A stretch of 64,000 nucleotides of DNA. It comes from Pectobacterium actinidiae. Lineage in GTDB: Bacteria; Pseudomonadota; Gammaproteobacteria; Enterobacterales; Enterobacteriaceae. Within the stretch, counting starts at the first letter, position 1; each line of letters begins with the position of its first letter. Shown here in pieces: positions 61,621 to 64,000 of this stretch. The notes beneath the pieces were generated by a model, which saw nothing but the letters and a program-made list of their open reading frames with translations, had not been told where the DNA came from and searched no databases. The DNA lies in the NCBI RefSeq assembly GCF_000803315.1, contig NZ_JRMH01000001.1, forward strand, positions 2,046,001 to 2,110,000, in the 5' to 3' direction. The position numbers and the translations under genes are program-made.

Positions 61621-62382
61621 TTAGCGAGCCAGCCAGCCACCATCAACGGCAATCGTGTAACCATTGATGTAGTCGGATGCGCTGGATGCCAGGAAGACGG
61701 ATGGGCCCATCAGATCCTGTGGTAAACCCCAACGGCCAGCTGGGATACGATCCAGAATTTCTTTGCTGCGTTCTTCATCGGCGCGCAGTTGCTGGGTATT
61801 GTTGGTAGCCATATATCCCGGAGCAATTGCGTTGACGTTGATACCGTGTTTTGCCCACTCGTTCGCCATCAGACGGGTTACGCCCATAACTGCGCTTTTT
61901 GATGCGGTATAAGAAGGTACGCGGATACCACCCTGGAAGGACAGCATAGACGCGATATTGATGATCTTGCCGCCTTTACCTTGTTTGATGAACTGGCGTG
62001 CAACGGTCTGAGACATAAAGAAAACGCTCTTAATGTTCAGATTCATTACGTCGTCCCAGTTTTTCTCGCTGAAGTCGATCGCATCTTCACGACGGATGAT
62101 ACCGGCGTTGTTGACCAGAATGTCAACGTGACCAAATTCAGCAACGGCTTTCTCGACCAGCTCTGCATGACCAGAGACATTGCTCATGTCGGCAGTCAGG
62201 CTCAGGAAACGACGTCCCAGTGCAGTGACTTTTTCGATAGTGTCTTTCGGTTCAACGATGTTGACGCCGACGATATCACAACCTGCTTGTGCCAGACCGA
62301 TAGCCATGCCTTGACCCAAACCCGTATCACAACCCGTGATAAGAGCAACTTTACCTTGCAAATCAAAAGAATTTAAAATCAT
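61621..62382 (-). CDS. kduD: 2-dehydro-3-deoxy-D-gluconate 5-dehydrogenase KduD
   Basis: Short-chain dehydrogenase, 253 residues, reducing 2,5-diketo-3-deoxygluconate to 2-keto-3-deoxygluconate in pectin catabolism. The nucleotide-binding TGCDTGLGQG, NNAG and catalytic SYTASKSAV (Tyr-xxx-Lys) motifs are intact. It ends DYINGYTIAVDGGWLAR. It follows the kduI remnant on the same strand, 83 bp away. Confidence 0.96.
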   Translation of the reverse strand: MILNSFDLQGKVALITGCDTGLGQGMAIGLAQAGCDIVGVNIVEPKDTIEKVTALGRRFLSLTADMSNVSGHAELVEKAVAEFGHVDILVNNAGIIRREDAIDFSEKNWDDVMNLNIKSVFFMSQTVARQFIKQGKGGKIINIASMLSFQGGIRVPSYTASKSAVMGVTRLMANEWAKHGINVNAIAPGYMATNNTQQLRADEERSKEILDRIPAGRWGLPQDLMGPSVFLASSASDYINGYTIAVDGGWLAR

Positions 62383-62465
62383 ATCTGTAATCTCTCTATA
62401 AGCGACAAAATACTTAGTCGTTAGCTGTTACTGTAGGGAACACCGGTAATTCCGGCTGAAAGCGA

Positions 62466-62675
62466 TTAACGTAACTCGCTAACCTTGACGTGATCCATGT
62501 CACCGAAAACCTGATTCTCGCCAACCATGCCCCAGATAAAGGTGTAGCGTCTGGTGCCAACACCGGAATGAATCGACCAGCTCAGTGACATCACCGCCTG
62601 CTCGTTTTTTATTACGCTATGACGGGATTCCTGTGGTTGACCCATCATATGAAAAACGGCCATTTCATCATTAAC
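62466..62675 (-). pseudogene. kduI: Truncated kduI (5-keto-4-deoxyuronate isomerase), last 69 codons only
   Basis: The minus strand encodes [19 protein letters not shown] and then [17 protein letters not shown] through [10 protein letters not shown] and a stop. This is the C-terminal quarter of KduI, which is 278 residues in E. coli. Upstream of codon 62675-62673 the similarity ends abruptly ([15 protein letters not shown]) and a stop codon follows in frame. Only one of the four zinc ligands of KduI (the His in SIHSGVG) is retained. No ATG or ribosome binding site suits a functional product. The promoter side, including the KdgR box at 62805, remains. kduD directly downstream is intact. Confidence 0.9.
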
Positions 62676-62804
62676 CGCTCTTGGTGAAAGCGCCGGGCGA
62701 AACAGATGATGTTGCGTGGCAGTGACAACGTCACCTATTCCTCAACCTGCCCGGTTCTTTCTTGTTATGCCGGATGATAGTTTGGATGGGATGTGAATTC
62801 AATA

Positions 62805-62830
62805 AAAATGAAATAATGTTTTATTTATTT
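62805..62830 (+). promoter_or_regulatory. KdgR box in the kdgF/kduI divergent promoter
   Basis: The core TGAAATAATGTTTTATT with A- and T-rich flanks matches the KdgR consensus. It lies between the kduI remnant and kdgF and could serve both directions. Confidence 0.78.
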
Positions 62831-62983
62831 CTTGAGGGCCGTCATGGTTTTGCTTATTTTATGTTTCTTCTGGTACTGATGTGGCTAAAATGTCGCAATC
62901 CATAGTCATACACTCGTTGTCGTGCACGGTTTGTTGACGCAATAGAAGGTATGGGCAATAAAAGCGTTAGAGGAGAGATGCTG

Positions 62984-63316
62984 ATGAGAAGATATTTTAT
63001 TGATGATGAAACGCCATGGGAAGAGCTGGGCGGTGGCATTAAACGTAAAATCATGACCTGGAGCGATGAGTTAATGATGGTTTACGTGCACTTTGATAAA
63101 GGTGCGATTGGTACACCGCACTTCCATGAGATTCACGATCAGATTGCTTATGTTGCCGCTGGCAGCTTTGAAGTCGTGATCGAAGGTGAGAAACGTATCC
63201 TGAAAACTGGCGACGCTTATCTGGCCGTGAAAAATGAAATGCACGGCGTGGTTTCGCTGGAAGACGGCAGCGTCCTGATCGATGCTTTCTCGCCTAAGCG
63301 AGCTGATTTCCTGTAA
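62984..63316 (+). CDS. kdgF: KdgF, unsaturated uronate ring-opening protein
   Basis: A 110-residue single-domain cupin that converts 4,5-unsaturated galacturonate to 5-keto-4-deoxyuronate. The start is ATG 62984 (MRRYFIDDETPWEELGGGI), eight bases after AGGAG; an ATG at 62978 is too close. Cupin metal residues lie in GTPHFHEIHDQIAYV and in NEMHGVVSLEDG. It is divergent from kduI/kduD, the Dickeya arrangement. Confidence 0.95.
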   Translation: MRRYFIDDETPWEELGGGIKRKIMTWSDELMMVYVHFDKGAIGTPHFHEIHDQIAYVAAGSFEVVIEGEKRILKTGDAYLAVKNEMHGVVSLEDGSVLIDAFSPKRADFL

Positions 63317-63425
63317 TGCCTCAACGCGCGGTCAGTCTATTGGCTGACCACGCTTTCGTTATATCCCGCGATGTCTGTTTTTCTATTCTTCTACTTCTTT
63401 ATTCCTCATTCCTACACCTGAATTT

Positions 63426-64000
63426 CTAGACTACGTGCGCGGTGGCCAGCTGATTCAGGGAATCCAGCTTATAGTCTGCCAGCGCCCAGCGAGCGTCATC
63501 GCGGAACTCAGCCTGTGGAATAACGATTGAACGCATGCGTGCCGCTTTGGTTGCGATCATGCCGTTTACCGAATCTTCCAGCGTCACACATTGTGTTGGA
63601 GGAACGCCGAGTCCGTTTGCTGCATTCAAATACACCTCTGGATGAGGCTTGCTATACGGCAGCGTCTCGGCTGACATGAGGACATCAAAGTAATGTTCCA
63701 GGTTAAACATGCGCAATACCTGCTGCTGCATGCGGAGCGGCGAAGCGGAAGCCAGTCCAATTTTGAGATTCTGTTCACGACACAGTTGCAGCGCATGTTC
63801 GACGCCGGGCAGGAGGGGGCGCTGTTCGGCAACCAGTTCAATCGCACGATCGATAATACGGCGGACAACCTCGTCCCGCGTTGGTGTCGCCCAGGGAGAA
63901 CGCTGATACCAGAGTTCGACCACCATATCGATGCGTAAACCCAGAGTATCTTTCATGGATTCTCGTAGTGAAATGTCTACGCCAAGTGAGGCGATAACCT
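63426..64000 (-). CDS. hxpB: HAD-family sugar phosphatase HxpB (YniC), 5' end outside window
   Basis: Hexitol/2-deoxyglucose-6-phosphatase of the HAD family. The frame is open to the window end (VIASLGVDISLRESMKDTLGLRID), so the N-terminal nucleophile motif (DxD) lies outside. The second motif LASASP, the lysine in YSKPHPEVY and the acidic motif LEDSVNGMIATKAARMRSIVIP match E. coli YniC. An ATG at 63956 is internal and not the start. Confidence 0.93.
   Translation of the reverse strand, partial: VIASLGVDISLRESMKDTLGLRIDMVVELWYQRSPWATPTRDEVVRRIIDRAIELVAEQRPLLPGVEHALQLCREQNLKIGLASASPLRMQQQVLRMFNLEHYFDVLMSAETLPYSKPHPEVYLNAANGLGVPPTQCVTLEDSVNGMIATKAARMRSIVIPQAEFRDDARWALADYKLDSLNQLATAHVV

Overview
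The window reads as chromosome of a soft-rot enterobacterium, most likely Pectobacterium. Housekeeping genes are close to their E. coli counterparts (prc, potABCD, phoPQ, purB, icd, htpX, thrS-infC-rpmI-rplT-pheST-ihfA, nadE). Around them lies a pectin-catabolism set typical of Pectobacterium/Dickeya: ogl, kdgR, kdgM, paeX, togMNAB, pelW, kduD and kdgF. Base composition is moderate and gene density high. There is one insertion sequence (IS200 type) and no rRNA, tRNA or CRISPR array that I could see. The genus call is inference from gene content.

Layout. 0-20 kb: prc (5' end cut by the window), an AraC regulator with a YbhB-like protein, potABCD, pepT, roxA, phoPQ, purB-hflD-mnmA-nudJ-rluE, icd and a YccM-like ferredoxin protein. 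Most of this block matches the E. coli potABCD-to-icd segment but sits between prc and htpX. 20.4-25.7 kb: an accessory stretch with a Mor-like activator, an S24 phage-type repressor, a small unknown protein and a GAF-PAS-GGDEF-EAL protein. 25.8-32.2 kb: the pyruvate-sensing pair pyrS/pyrR with its YhjX-like transporter target, then an orphan UgpB-like binding protein with a glycerophosphodiesterase. 32.3-38 kb: htpX, ogl, kdgR, yebO and an aromatic amino acid permease. 38-46 kb: the thrS-to-ihfA translation operon, with IS200 inserted between the pheST attenuator and pheS. 46-53 kb: ygbA, an ABC exporter, yddG, nadE, osmE, tcyP and ydjM. 53-63.3 kb: the oligogalacturonate uptake and breakdown cluster. 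63.4 kb to the end: hxpB, cut by the window.

How the genes work together. KdgR (35 kb) should control ogl and the 53-63 kb cluster. KdgR-type boxes are visible at ogl, pelW and the kdgF/kduI divergent promoter. KdgM admits oligogalacturonates, PaeX removes acetyl groups, TogMNAB imports them, PelW and Ogl cut them, KdgF opens the ring, and KduI/KduD complete the route to 2-keto-3-deoxygluconate. kduI is reduced here to its last 69 codons, so this copy of the pathway is broken at the isomerase step.

Regulatory sites that could be read directly include a PhoP box 11 bp upstream of a -10 hexamer at phoPQ, a PyrR (YpdB) direct repeat before yhjX, a LexA box at ydjM, an NsrR-type site at ygbA, the pheM leader peptide with its attenuator, and the AUU start of infC. 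The least explained items are two MITE-like repeats that share a three-hairpin core with covarying stems and CsrA/RsmA-like loops, the repressor/Mor control module with shared operators, and a PhoQ lacking the acidic patch.
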